Assembly (NCBI RefSeq): GCF_039555335.1
Contig: NC_092640.1
Span: forward strand, 38,546,295 to 38,610,294
Reading direction: 5' to 3'
DNA: 64,000 nt
Origin: Amphiura filiformis
Taxonomy: Eukaryota; Echinodermata; Ophiuroidea; Amphilepidida; Amphiuridae
Shown piece after piece: positions 12,201 through 52,300 of this stretch. Position numbers and translations under genes: made by a program. Under the pieces are notes generated by a model. The model ran no database searches. It worked only from the letters and a program-made list of their open reading frames with translations, and had not been told where the DNA came from. Numbering within the stretch: position 1 is the stretch's first letter; each line of letters opens with the position of its first letter.

Positions 12201-12702
12201 ACGAAGTAAAGGTAAAGAAAAAAATGAATATGAAAATGTTCCTTCTGAAGATGCAGCAGCCGCCGGCGGTGACAATAAACTGGAGACGTCAGCATCTTCC
12301 GATAATGTCAGGAAATCTGGTGAATCGACATCTGCAAAAGGCAATAAAACTGACGAAGTAAATGATTCTAATACCTCTGTGAAGAAGAAATCTTGGCGGG
12401 AGCGGATTGGGTTCAGATCAAAGACTTCTGACCAAACAAATCAAGAAACAAAAGACCACGAAATGCAGAAAACCGAATATGAAAGGGTTCCTCTTGACAT
12501 GAACAAAACAGAAGGGGTTACAACAGCCAATGGTGACGGATCAGTGGGAGAGGGTAATATGGAACGTGGTCCAACACCACCACAAATAGAAAGGGAAACA
12601 GCTGGGCAAAAAGAAAAGGAAAAAGGAAAGACGAATAAGAGAAAGATCCACAACAAACAGGAGAAAAAATCGCAAAAACGCAGAAGAAATTTTTACCAAT
12701 AG
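169..12702 (+). CDS. Gene A: SRCR-WSC-Sushi transmembrane receptor (5' part outside window)
   Basis: Spliced coding sequence, join(169..294, 1839..2105, 4066..4248, 7801..7836, 8349..8421, 10926..12702), about 820 codons; the 5' exons precede the window. Visible order: second half of SRCR domain 2, an 8-Cys WSC domain, a 4-Cys Sushi/CCP domain with N-glycosylation sequons, a short acidic stalk, one membrane helix and a 591-residue cytoplasmic tail. All introns are GT/AG, phase 1 except the last (phase 2), and the joined frame is open throughout. It is the first of three tandem paralogues (A, B, C) and probably a cell-surface recognition receptor. The tail is the longest of the cluster because of an internal duplication. 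No whole-protein homologue is recognised; the domain calls rest on cysteine spacing and family motifs. Ligand and signalling are unknown. Confidence 0.85.
295..1838 (+). other. Gene A intron between SRCR2 and WSC exons
   Basis: GT/AG intron of about 1.5 kb. Sequence just after the donor (about 300-480) aligns by eye with gene B intron sequence, including a stretch like 'cgaacctcaaaac', which shows the introns were duplicated with the exons. The short open frames inside are non-coding. No other feature seen. Confidence 0.7.
1839..2105 (+). CDS. Gene A exon: WSC domain
   Basis: A 267-bp phase 1-1 exon opening with PGYVGCY, the typical start of a WSC carbohydrate-binding domain, then ECRHHC-like and DTCFC cysteine pairs and a closing SVYD. 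Gene A reads QQVCCDE where B and C read a single Cys followed by Gly, so A has a ninth cysteine. The acceptor is cattatcag; the donor is GATG/gtatat. Confidence 0.9.
2149..2816 (+). mobile_element. Foldback MITE with TTAA flanks (gene A intron)
   Basis: About 668 bp reading as one long inverted repeat. The arm 2190-2330 (cgaattgcattctgaatac) recurs in reverse complement at 2640-2760, with a centre near 2495. Both ends carry TTAA next to GGG or CCC, which fits TTAA-target elements (piggyBac or Kolobok type). No transposase frame. A diverged fragment lies at 36015-36235 in gene C intron 1. Confidence 0.75.
2833..2870. repeat. (ATTC)n microsatellite
   Basis: About nine TTCA units in the gene A intron. 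The small Ser-Phe-Ile-His frame across it is a repeat artefact. Confidence 0.9.
3181..3336. repeat. T-rich (TTTTG)n low-complexity tract
   Basis: About 155 bp of T with scattered G in the gene A WSC-Sushi intron. The opposite strand reads A-rich, giving meaningless Lys/Asn frames. The rest of this intron (2871-4065) shows no gene. Confidence 0.85.
4066..4248 (+). CDS. Gene A exon: Sushi/CCP domain
   Basis: A 183-bp phase 1-1 exon. Four cysteines in Sushi order (GVCADP, FDCGKG, IQCVM, PECT) with the conserved Trp (VWNGT) before the last Cys-Pro region. Sequons NKT, NAT and NGT suggest glycosylation. Ends ACA A/gtaaga. Near-identical to gene B. Confidence 0.9.
4303..4732 (+). mobile_element. 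Inverted-repeat element built on a GCCCACCCAGTAAA motif
   Basis: Starts ttaactgggtgggca and ends with tgcccacccagtaaatta, an imperfect terminal inverted repeat. The same motif recurs internally near 4340, 4375, 4660 and 4710. It sits just after the Sushi exon of gene A. No coding capacity; class unclear. Confidence 0.55.
5109..5190. repeat. (TATAC)n microsatellite
   Basis: About 16 tandem copies of a 5-bp unit in the gene A Sushi-stalk intron. Confidence 0.92.
5338..7266 (+). mobile_element. Degraded Penelope-like retroelement with inverted terminal repeats
   Basis: Reverse-transcriptase pieces on the plus strand: YGTPKIHKPGNK near 5745, VVSLFTNTPIDK near 5960, IGSPVSPVVANLYLEFLEQ near 6150, then WKRNVDD where active elements have a D-D pair. 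After them comes a GIY-YIG-like remnant (CTNCKHSCVGETGRKFGTRL near 6780, then CDANTRRSKESFWIRRR near 7005). RT plus GIY-YIG is characteristic of Penelope-like elements. About 240 bp at 5338-5580 is repeated in reverse complement at 7028-7266, matching the inverted pseudo-LTR arrangement known in this group. Many stops and frameshifts, so it is dead. It lies inside a gene A intron in sense orientation. Confidence 0.85.
7330..7612. mobile_element. Copy of the AAACGTTTT-rich MITE family
   Basis: Contains gggttatataaaggg-type and aaaatgttattaaaatg-type stretches and an internal inverted repeat, matching the better preserved copy at 60215-60902. Non-coding. Confidence 0.55.
7801..7836 (+). CDS. 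Gene A micro-exon: acidic stalk
   Basis: A 36-bp phase 1-1 exon encoding K-D-D-D-G-D-S-V-N-I-I between Sushi domain and membrane helix. Acceptor aatacag, donor ATTG/gtaggt. Paired with 30096-30131 (B) and 49370-49414 (C). Too short for ORF calling; supported by frame continuity and conservation. Confidence 0.82.
7837..8348 (+). other. Gene A intron before the TM exon
   Basis: GT/AG intron. A purine-rich start (gaggggagaaggagag) and a later block near 8150-8230 (cactcacacctacgaatata) recur in the equivalent introns of B (30180, 30430) and C (49440, 49690), so these introns are homologous. No gene. Confidence 0.7.
8349..8421 (+). CDS. Gene A exon: transmembrane helix
   Basis: A 73-bp exon, phase 1 start and phase 2 end. 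Encodes a hydrophobic run of about 20 residues (VMLMLLLIIMVIAG inside) followed by HWKK as the inner-face stop-transfer. It is 3 codons shorter than B and C and lacks their CCKK juxtamembrane cysteines. Confidence 0.85.
9190..10890 (-). mobile_element. Degraded Tx1/L1-like LINE in gene A intron 9
   Basis: Minus strand, read from high to low coordinates: VVWDAFKCTINGHCIQYS (10885-10830), an RT block QGCPISPLLFLCAIG (near 10440), the catalytic ADDT after a frameshift (near 10320), LSLVDKVGVIKRLLLSQF near 9990, and a C-terminal region down to 9190. These are typical of L1/Tx1-type RT proteins. Several frameshifts and stops make it inactive. The insertion ends about 35 bp before the gene A tail-exon acceptor, where sequence homologous to the gene C intron resumes. 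Confidence 0.85.
10926..12702 (+). CDS. Gene A last exon: 591-residue cytoplasmic tail
   Basis: Acceptor tttttcag/C, stop TAG at 12700-12702. The start (KNGPRNQN), the HILKTN motif and YDNPEPLFYY align with the tails of B and C. It then contains two units of about 240 codons (start near 11431 and 12157), each with SSKSK, KTSK, YE(K/N)VPSED, VRK, KKKSW, GFRS and TNQETKD blocks. Highly charged, Lys/Ser/Thr-rich and probably disordered. EYENV (Tyr codon at 12229) fits the YxNx pattern bound by Grb2-type SH2 domains; YEKVP and YERVP are related. That function is inferred only. Confidence 0.9.
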
Positions 12703-12919
12703 GGAACATGAAAACTAAATAGTCCCGTCATAATGATGTGGGAGCTGAAAAAGGGTGACATGTTATATATTTAGGTATGATTGTACACTTAAAGCCATAA
12801 AAATGTGTGATTTCCTACACAGCAACGCCCTCAATTATTTTCGATTTTCTACTTTTTGAACCACTGTCATGGCCATTGGTGTAAATAAATGCCATGTGAT
12901 AGACTAAGCCTGCAGTGCT

Positions 12920-13345
12920 TTAATTACAGTAAAATTTAACATTTATAATAAAAACGGATATATCCGGTTTTATTCTGCGCTCACCGAACGAGTGCTGGAT
13001 AAACATTGCGTGCGTATACCATTGAATCATTGAGTCAGTGACGTACCGTATAAACTGTATGCATATTGCTATTCGTCTTACGTCTTGTTCGTGCATCAAG
13101 GATTCCTCTCGTGAGCTGATGAAGTCACTATTCACTGCAACAATAACGCCACCGGCACGGGTTCTTCTGTCACGACGGTGCACTGCTGTAAATTGGGAGT
13201 TAAAGAATTCTGAGTCTGCAATGCTACTATCAAACCATGTCTTAGTTGCAATTACAATGTCAGGCTTAGTGCTGTCCATAAGGTTGTAAAAGGGACCTTT
13301 CTTCCTACAAAGCTATTGGCAGTTCACATTAAGAACACGGTGGGG
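12920..13345 (-). mobile_element. LINE endonuclease-domain relic
   Basis: Minus-strand frame with VLNVNC near 13340, then KPDIVIATKTWFDSSI, RRDRRTRAGGVIVAV: the APE-type endonuclease N-terminus of CR1/jockey-type LINEs, in which a TETWL-like motif carries the catalytic Glu (here TKTWF, so Glu is replaced by Lys). Truncated; not a host gene. Confidence 0.72.
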
Positions 13346-13870
13346 TCGATGCACAGCATCAGGTTTAGGTTTAGGCGTAGATGTCGAGGAGGTGGCTTTG
13401 GTTGCATGTCGAAGTCTTGCAAAGAGTCTAAACTCGTGTAAATATCTGCGAGGCAGCTTTCATTTAAGTAATCATTTTCCCTATGTAATATTTTTGGCCG
13501 AAAATTATATAAATGGCTGCATTTTTACAATGAAGATGATAAAAAGTAGCAACAACACCCGCTCACTTGATGCATAACTAATAATGTTCTAAACTTGAAA
13601 ACAAGAGAATTGATCAAGCCGTTTTTGGATTATACTAAAATGTCTTAGGGGGAGCTTACTTTTTTGGAACCGTTTATCATGGGAGCATATGGGGTCAAAC
13701 AAGTACGCCCAAATTGGGCTTAAACATGCTCAAAACAATCCTCAATATGACGGGAATATGTCTAAAAGTCAAAATGGTCATCAGGGGTCAAGCAGTAATA
13801 GCTATCATGCTGCTGGTGCTCTCACAGCTACATGTGCACTAGTATACCGGTAGTATGGCTTTTACTGAGT

Positions 13871-14290
13871 TTATTTGCAAAATAAGGCCAAGAAAAAAAT
13901 TGTTTGCTTTCCCTGCGGGAAATTCATAGTTACAAAACCAAGAAAACAAATATTATTATTATATACAGAAAATAAAAACCATCTAGTGTTATAGTGATGG
14001 GTTAATGTTTGGAGTTTAAAAAAATCATCTTTGATGAGATCATCAGGCAGAAGGTCATGGTGAAATTGCAACATAAATGATGCAAGTTGGATTTTGTACA
14101 TGTCATTAATCTTTGGGGGTTTAGGAATGAGAAGAGCTGAGAAGAGAATGTCTCCGCGGGCTAGCCAGAGAGAATTGGTGCATGTTCGAATTACTCTTTT
14201 CTGAAGTAGAAAGAGTGATTCAGTATTGGAATTCTTGGGATCAGCCCAAATCATTGCACCATTGTGACAAATATGGAAGAACAAGCATAT
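13871..14290 (-). mobile_element. LINE reverse-transcriptase C-terminal relic
   Basis: Minus-strand frame: MIWADPKNSNTESLFLLQKR, then VIRTC, ILFSALLIPKPPKINDMY, FHHDLLPDD and HHYNTRW, the usual spacing of the C-terminal RT region of CR1/jockey-type LINEs. It lies on the 5' side of the endonuclease relic in minus orientation, opposite to the normal order, so the two are separate or rearranged fragments. Confidence 0.75.
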
Positions 14291-14334
14291 TAATAATGAC
14301 TTGCCATATATACATATCTAAGAAATACTTTTGT

Positions 14335-14560
14335 AAAAGACAGGAAATTCATAGCCACAAAACTAAGAAAACAATTATTCATTCTTATTATCATATACAG
14401 AAAAAAACATTTTTACGTGTAAAGGCGTCAGGACATCGGGTGCTGCCCTTTGGAATGACTTTTCTCTTAAACTATCAACGTTCAATTTAAGACATAGGGC
14501 CTATGCGACGTATTTAATGAATCGAATCAGACTTGGTGGTAATTTCATGTACATGCTTCT
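14335..14560 (+). mobile_element. Second LINE C-terminal relic, opposite strand
   Basis: Plus strand reads ALWNDFSLKLSTFNLRHRA with one frame, the end of a CR1/jockey-type RT (the ALWNxLP region). About 65 bp at 14343-14408 repeats 13916-13980 in direct orientation, showing local rearrangement. Confidence 0.5.
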
Positions 14561-14951
14561 TTTGTTTTATTTTTGTATTTAGAAGTTTGTTTGCTGATAT
14601 AATGATTATATTATATTGTTACATTTTAGGTCATTTCATTGATGTTTAATTCATATAAGGTGACGTAAATATAAAAACAATCTATATTGTGAAAGATGTT
14701 TTAGGGAATGACTACTTTTAAACATCTCCTCCGTGTCATTTAAATTTTCTTTTCTTTTACTTTTTTGTTTTGTTTGTTTGTTTTGTTTTTCTTCTTTCGT
14801 GTATATTTATATACGTGTACTTATATTTTTTGTTGAAATAAAGATAATGTGTTTATTTATTACCTCCACATTTTGTTAGCAAAAAAACACTAATCTGTAA
14901 CAAAGAGGTTTTCCGTCGGTGTTTGTGCCAAGCTCTGACTACAGGTGCCAC

Positions 14952-15174
14952 CACTAACCTAGTCACTTTTAATGCGCTTATTGGTAGAAACCTCCTGTGT
15001 ATGTATTGTTGCACAATAGGGGAAACCCCAAACAGTCATGCATTGGTTCACTTACTTTTTACCTATGACATGTAGCTATGATTACCAGTTATCGGTGTGA
15101 TGGTGTGATGAATTAATGCGTGGCGACATTTACCATCACGTGGAATAACAATAATAATACTATATTATTAAAAC
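14952..15174 (+). promoter_or_regulatory. Conserved upstream block of gene B (candidate promoter/5' UTR)
   Basis: Blocks agtcacttttaatgcgctta, cctcctgtgtatg and ttgcacaataggggaaa recur in order and spacing at 35703-35785 upstream of gene C, while intervening sequence differs. Conservation at the same distance from the start codon suggests promoter or 5' UTR. No TATA box is assigned. Confidence 0.5.
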
Positions 15175-31999
<16,825 letters not shown>

Positions 32000-32087
32000 G
32001 AAAGAACAAAAAGTAAAAGAAACAGTTGTACAAATAAAAAAAGGAAAAGGAAGGAACAATAAGACAGAGTGAGACAGCAAGTAGGAG

Positions 32088-32532
32088 CAGAACAAATTTT
32101 CATCTTTCCCCAGAGCTGCCAGCGCACATAAACGTTAAAAAAACAGTGCATCTGATCAGATTCGAACCGGCGACCTTCATAATTTATACAATCACGACAC
32201 TCTAGCCAACTGAGCTACAGAGGCACGCTTGAGAAGATATCGGAAGATATAAATAGGTAACAGGTTCGAATGATGTTCATCGCATTCCTATCGGATGGCA
32301 TCAGAACTTCAATACAATCACACAAAATCATAATAAGTATGCGACGAACATCATTCAAACCCAATACCTATAATAGATTTATATCTTTCGCTCTTTTCCA
32401 GTGTTCTTCTGTGGCCCAGTTGGCTGAAGAGTCGTTCTAGTATTACGAAGGTCTCCGGTTCGAATCCGGGCAGATGCGCTGGTTCTTTAACGTTTATGTG
32501 CGCTGGCTGCTCTGTGGAAAGATTAAAACCTG
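32088..32532. repeat. Inverted pair of tRNA-derived SINEs
   Basis: Left arm (32088-32290, SINE on minus) and right arm (32330-32532, SINE on plus) are about 200-bp reverse complements with a short loop. Each carries a tRNA-like head: minus strand tagctcagttgg and ggttcgaatct (32146-32226), plus strand tggcccagttgg and ggttcgaatcc (32405-32480), followed by a shared body with aacgtttatgtgcgctgg. Confidence 0.8.
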
Positions 32533-33325
32533 TTTATCCTATCAACCCAGAGACCTTAGTATTATATATAACTTTCAAGAAGGAGGAAAAGAAAAATTGC
32601 AAGAATATAAAGAAGAACAACAAAAATATAAGTTGACAATGTTATATTTTTTAGATTATGCTTATAAATAATACAGAATCACGTTTGTTTGATGGGATCA
32701 TTTATTAGTTTTTCAAACAAAACATAATGTACAACCAAATATCATGCTAATGTATACATATACTTTTGAGTCATTCGCAACTTTAATTTCGCCTCTTTTA
32801 CAAAATTATTCACTTTGATAGCATTTTTAAAGCTTTTTCGGATATAAATGTGCCTATAAATGACCAAATTGGTGGCGCTATTTAGTAACTGGAAATTACT
32901 CTTTCAAGCTTTTAATACAAATAATTCCTTTTATTGTTTGATAAAATATGTTTATAAAAATTCCGTATTGCTTGTTTCGCCTATTCCAGCTGTTCTAATG
33001 GTAGTTTTAATCACCTAACTCTTGCAAATAGCGCCATCTATAGTTTGCATTTAGTTAATAATGAAGCAAATTCTATATACATCAAACAACCGTGGAATCT
33101 TTCTTAAATTGCAAAGGATTTCACATTTTCTAGGGTTTTTCAATTAAAATTTTAAAACTTTCAGGATTAGGTGGAGGACTGTACAAAGACTAAGGTAAAT
33201 ACAATGAGCAATGAGTCCAGATGAGCATATTCAATACTCATTTTATAATATTTTTATACCTGGATGACTGATAATAGTCACAAATTTATCAAGATATTTC
33301 AAAATAATTATGTCATATGGTTTGT
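32533..33325. other. Intergenic sequence downstream of gene B
   Basis: AT-rich, no recognised coding or RNA gene. Two similar short motifs, gtggcgctatttagt (32872) and tagcgccatctatag (33028), recur in inverted orientation. Confidence 0.5.
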
Positions 33326-33329
33326 CATA

Positions 33330-33615
33330 GAATTGAAGGGATGATAGTTATAGCAGTCACATACTTTGTCTTGAGAATGCTTATTATAAGGCCGATATCT
33401 TCTGCTTCTGTTATTCTGCTCATCTGGACCAGTGTGTCTGGAGGATATTGGATTACAGTAGGGCATTGTCATCAGCAAAATCCAAACCGTATAACTTCCG
33501 AGTCAAGATCGGATGCTGCCTTCTTTAGTAGAAAATTACCAGTTTGACCAATGAATAATTGGTCATAAGATCTACAAGGTATAGAATACATGTTCGTGGT
33601 TGGATACCCATGGGA
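33330..33615 (-). mobile_element. Reverse-transcriptase and GIY-YIG relics
   Basis: Minus strand near 33480-33330: DFADDNALL in one frame, then ITEAEDIGLIISILKTKYV in another, an RT catalytic core with its usual KTKY strand. Just upstream at 33610-33540, MYSIPCRSYDQLFIGQTGN fits the GIY-YIG start of Penelope-like elements. Frameshifted; inactive. Confidence 0.55.
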
Positions 33616-34984
33616 ATAGGGTCCCTGGGGTGTACAAATTGTTGAATCAGAGTCCTGGATCAGAGTATTGTTCGTCTTGAAATATGCACGGAACATATAC
33701 GCAAATTTTTTCAGAAGAAAAACCTGTAGTTTAGCTGCTAAGCTCTCAAATTTGGTACAATTATGCCCGGCAATTATGCACTTTGTAATAAAAGCATGGG
33801 AGTTTAAAACAAATGACATACATGGTCCAAAGTATTCTAAGATGTGGATGCATGTTGGTTTTGACCGCTAGTGACTGTTAGAGGTCATAAAAAAAGGTCA
33901 CACAGGGGAAAATTTGAAAATGCTCCAATCTTGTCTACAGATACACTAAATTATTTGTCTGATTACAGGGATTTCAAAAATGTGTAAAAAGAACACAAAA
34001 AACATCACATCTTTGGTTTTACAGGGGTAAACAATTTCAACTTGCTCCAATTTTACCACAATTTTTATGCCGATATTAATAGCTACTTTTTGCTTAGACC
34101 CTCCATCGGGTCCATGGAGAACGACTGGTAATGTAGATTATATAACATTAAATAAACCCGATACATGGACCCTTCCAATCTGTAGGCAAATTGACTTCCA
34201 GTTCCCAGCATTTTGTGGGAATTCACTTTTACATCCTGGGTCAGACGAGTTTTCTATATATATCACGTCCGTGGTCTCACTGTCTTGCCGTTTGTGTAAG
34301 ACTTGTGTAAGCGGCTACTCGGCCTGACCAATCAATGTAGAGCTCAGCAAGCAATGCGATATTTGAAATAAGTTTTCATTGATATTCTGTTGTTCATAAC
34401 CACCGCGCGCGCAAAATGACAATAGAAATGGGTCATGCATGTTATGTGCCTACCATATTTGAATTAATAATGGGGCGGGGCTATCATAATTGACGCCACA
34501 GTCACGTTACATAGCTTGATAATTATTTGGAAGTCAGTTTACTATCAAAGCGGAACAGTCTCGGATTAGGAGAGCTATTATAAAAAAATAAACAAGTTGG
34601 TTTGTAGATTAATTGAGTTTTCGTCGACGCACAGTGCTCCAGGAGCACTATAACTTTGTTGCCCGATTAGTTTAGGGCTTAGTGGTGTGTTGGTTTTAAT
34701 CTTTGGAGTGAAGGAGAAGGTGGTTTTAGCTCTAATTAATAATAAATAATAATAATAAATAATTAAAATAATAATTATATACCCAGAGATGGAACCGAGA
34801 CTGTGGGACAGTCTACTTTTTGCTGAACCATGAAATGGTATCAGCCTATAACAGTGTATGTTACTAGGTTACTAACTAACCTTTTGGTCTGAAATGGACA
34901 TATCTTTAAATGCATCGAAGGTATGAACCCCCGAGTGATGTCAAATGAAAGAGGAAGGAGTGAAGAATATAATAAAAATATTTC

Positions 34985-35530
34985 CTAACGTCAGAGGTCA
35001 TCCAAGGGGTCACAGGGGTCAAAAAAGGTCATTTGAACTGAAAATGCTCCAATTCAGCTGACATTTATATGCAATGATCCTTATGACATTCTAAACATGT
35101 TTAAAATATTTTAATATTCAAGGACATTAAGGGGTCATAAAGGGGTCAAAGGTCAAGTTTTCAAAAATGCTCCAATTGAGCTGATATTTAAATGCAATGA
35201 TCTTTATGACATTCTTAAGATGTTTTAAATCTTTTAAAATTCATTTAAGGTCATTAAGGGGTCATAAAGGGGTCAAAGGTCAAGTTTTCAAAATGCTCCA
35301 ATTGAGCTGAAATTTAAATGCAATGATCCTTATGACATTCTAAACATGTTCAAAATAATTTAATATTCATTTAAGGTCATTAAGGGGTCATAAAGGGGTC
35401 AAATGTCATGTTTTCAAAAATGCTCTAATTGAGCTGATATTTAAATTCAATGATCCTTATGACATTCTAAACATGTTTAAAATATTTTACAATTCATTTA
35501 AGGTCATTAAGGGGGTCATAAAGGGTTGAT
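34985..35530. repeat. About 125-bp minisatellite, four to five copies
   Basis: Each unit contains gctccaattgagctga, tgcaatgatccttatgacat and aaggtcattaaggggtcat. The first unit is most diverged, the last truncated. Lies about 400 bp upstream of gene C. Confidence 0.9.
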
Positions 35531-35699
35531 ATATACATATACCACAATATACTGCCAAAGCCCCATGGTTCAGCTATGGTGCTATTCTTTTTGAATAACA
35601 TCTCTGCATTAAGATGCTTTTTTTTTTCATTTTGTTGTTATTGATATCCTAGCGAGATACTCTCATGAACTTTTACTGCATTTGCCGGTGTCAATACCT

Positions 35700-35935
35700 C
35701 ATCCAGTCACTTTTACTGCGCATATAATTTCCTGTGTACATGCAAGTACGCATTATAATATTATTGCACAATGTAGGGGAAAGCCCGTATGCCGCATCGA
35801 ATCATCATAGTGCATCTACTTGCGGTTTCATTTAATACCACGATTCGTATAAAATAAAATTAATGCTTCGAGCTACTCATCATATTACTGTGTAAACCTG
35901 GGTCCTGATGAAACTAATTGTTAACAAAACATGAT
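35700..35935 (+). promoter_or_regulatory. Conserved upstream block of gene C (candidate promoter/5' UTR)
   Basis: cagtcacttttactgcgcat, cctgtgtacatg and ttgcacaatgtaggggaaa match gene B upstream sequence in order. A short upstream ORF (ATG 35931, TGA 35943-35945) overlaps the main start. Confidence 0.5.
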
Positions 35936-50913
<14,978 letters not shown>

Positions 50914-51501
50914 AAATGAGCCAGTACCATCTACAAATGAAACATATGCCAGAAAACCTGATGAATTGAACCAATTTCTTAAGTAAGTGAATGAGTAAAA
51001 ATTTATTGGATCAACAAATTGTGACCATAGCCAAAACGAAACAAAAGTATCCAACAGCTTTGAAAAAATGTCAAAAAGAATTCAAGATCAAAATAAGTAT
51101 AAAGAAACGGGTATATGTGAACAGTTCCTTTTGCAGCAGCGGACGTTGAAAAAAAGCACCGGGAAATCTTCCCCTACAACTGATGGCAGAAATCTTGGTG
51201 AATTGAAGTTGAAAGAAGACAATAATGGCAAAACGATTTCAAAAGTAAGTAGGCTTATAAATTCTAATAACTACATGGAAGTGGAATTGGGCGGCTTGGG
51301 CTCGGCCGTTCGGATCAAATAATTCTGCCCAGATACAAAAGGATTTCTACTGACGACATAGATCTTCCTGACAAGAAGGAATCAGGAGGGTCCGGTGGCG
51401 GATCAATTGTAACTAATCTGGGTCATGTACCCCAGAGTAAAAGTTTACACGACCCTGCGGCAGACAGGGAAAACCTGGATAAAAGGAAAATTTCCAATTA
51501 G
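50914..51501 (+). pseudogene. Frameshifted remainder of the gene C tail
   Basis: Tail-like coding sequence continues in shifting frames: GKNEPVPSTNE (50905-), TGKSSPTTDGRNLGELKLK (51159-), then DDIDLPDKKESGGSGGGS to VPQSKS and a stop TAG at 51499-51501. Corresponds to RKPGDLKSEKG and VPQSL blocks of A and B. Either decayed or rejoined by splicing. Confidence 0.65.
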
Positions 51502-51574
51502 GCCTTTCAAACATTTTTGCTCATTGTTTTTAGGGTGATGATATTTTCTTGGCGTTAACGCGTGAATTCAATTA

Positions 51575-52300
51575 TTATGTTTATAAATATATTAAATATA
51601 TAAATATATTTTAAAATTGTATTTTATCTACCACAGATTCCAAAGCACATTTATATATATACAATTTGTATTTGCATTTGTATTTGCACATTTTCTCTAC
51701 ATTTGGATAAAGGATATTCTTCACAGTTTCATCTCTTCACTTCAATGGGTACCATAGGCAAAAGTTCATTATTATGCTCAATACAATATCCAGGGTATTT
51801 AGAAGGAGCCTTTGTTTTACAAGGCTTTCGAAATATATAGATTTTCAAAGTAATTTAAATTAAACTTTCAACACTACTTGTAAGAGATTGGTGACACTTT
51901 TCGAAATGCTTTTAGGGTATATTGTTATGTTAATTAATATATAAATATAGTGTATATAATTGTATTTTATCTACCAGAGATTCCGAAGCACATTTTTTTG
52001 TTATAATTTATTTTGCTATATTTGATATATGTGTTAAATTATTGGCTTGATATTGGCTTTATTGGCTTGACAAAATGTGCATGCAAATGCAAATTGTTCC
52101 AATTTTCACTACATTTAGATAATAAAAGGATATTCTTCACAGTTTCATCTCTTCACTTGTTCATTATTACGCTCAATACAATCTCCAGGGTAGTATATAG
52201 GAAGAGCCTTTGTTTTACGATGTTTTCAAAATATATCTATTTTGATATTATGAGGCATTGATACAAACGTCTCAAATAAACTTATTATTTTGTTTGACAT
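51575..52300 (+). repeat. Tandem duplication of the gene C 3' flank
   Basis: 51605-51870 and 51955-52240 share ttgtattttatctacca, aaggatattcttcacagttt and agcctttgttttac in order. A weaker third trace lies at 52735-52800. AATAAA occurs at 52275. Confidence 0.75.

Larger units (their letters stand above)
12703..14951. other. Intergenic region between genes A and B
   Basis: AATAAA at 12884-12889 is a possible gene A polyadenylation signal. The remainder holds LINE relics, listed separately, and AT-rich sequence without recognised genes (for example 13300-13860 and 14561-14951). Confidence 0.6.

Noticed and set aside
11244-12709. Antisense frames opposite the gene A tail
   Set aside because: Shadows of the Lys-rich coding strand; the plus strand is conserved with B and C and has the splice acceptor.
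13038-13289. Plus-strand 83-codon frame
   Set aside because: Shadow of the minus-strand LINE endonuclease relic.
32146-32226. Functional tRNA gene
   Set aside because: A and B boxes and a partly paired acceptor stem are present, but the T stem is mismatched and the same body follows the second inverted copy, which points to a tRNA-derived SINE.
34985-35530. CRISPR array
   Set aside because: Units are contiguous ~125-bp tandem repeats without unique spacers, in a eukaryotic context.
51068-51322. Separate small gene starting MSKRIQDQNK
   Set aside because: Its middle is homologous to the tails of A and B, so it is better read as frameshifted remainder of the gene C tail.
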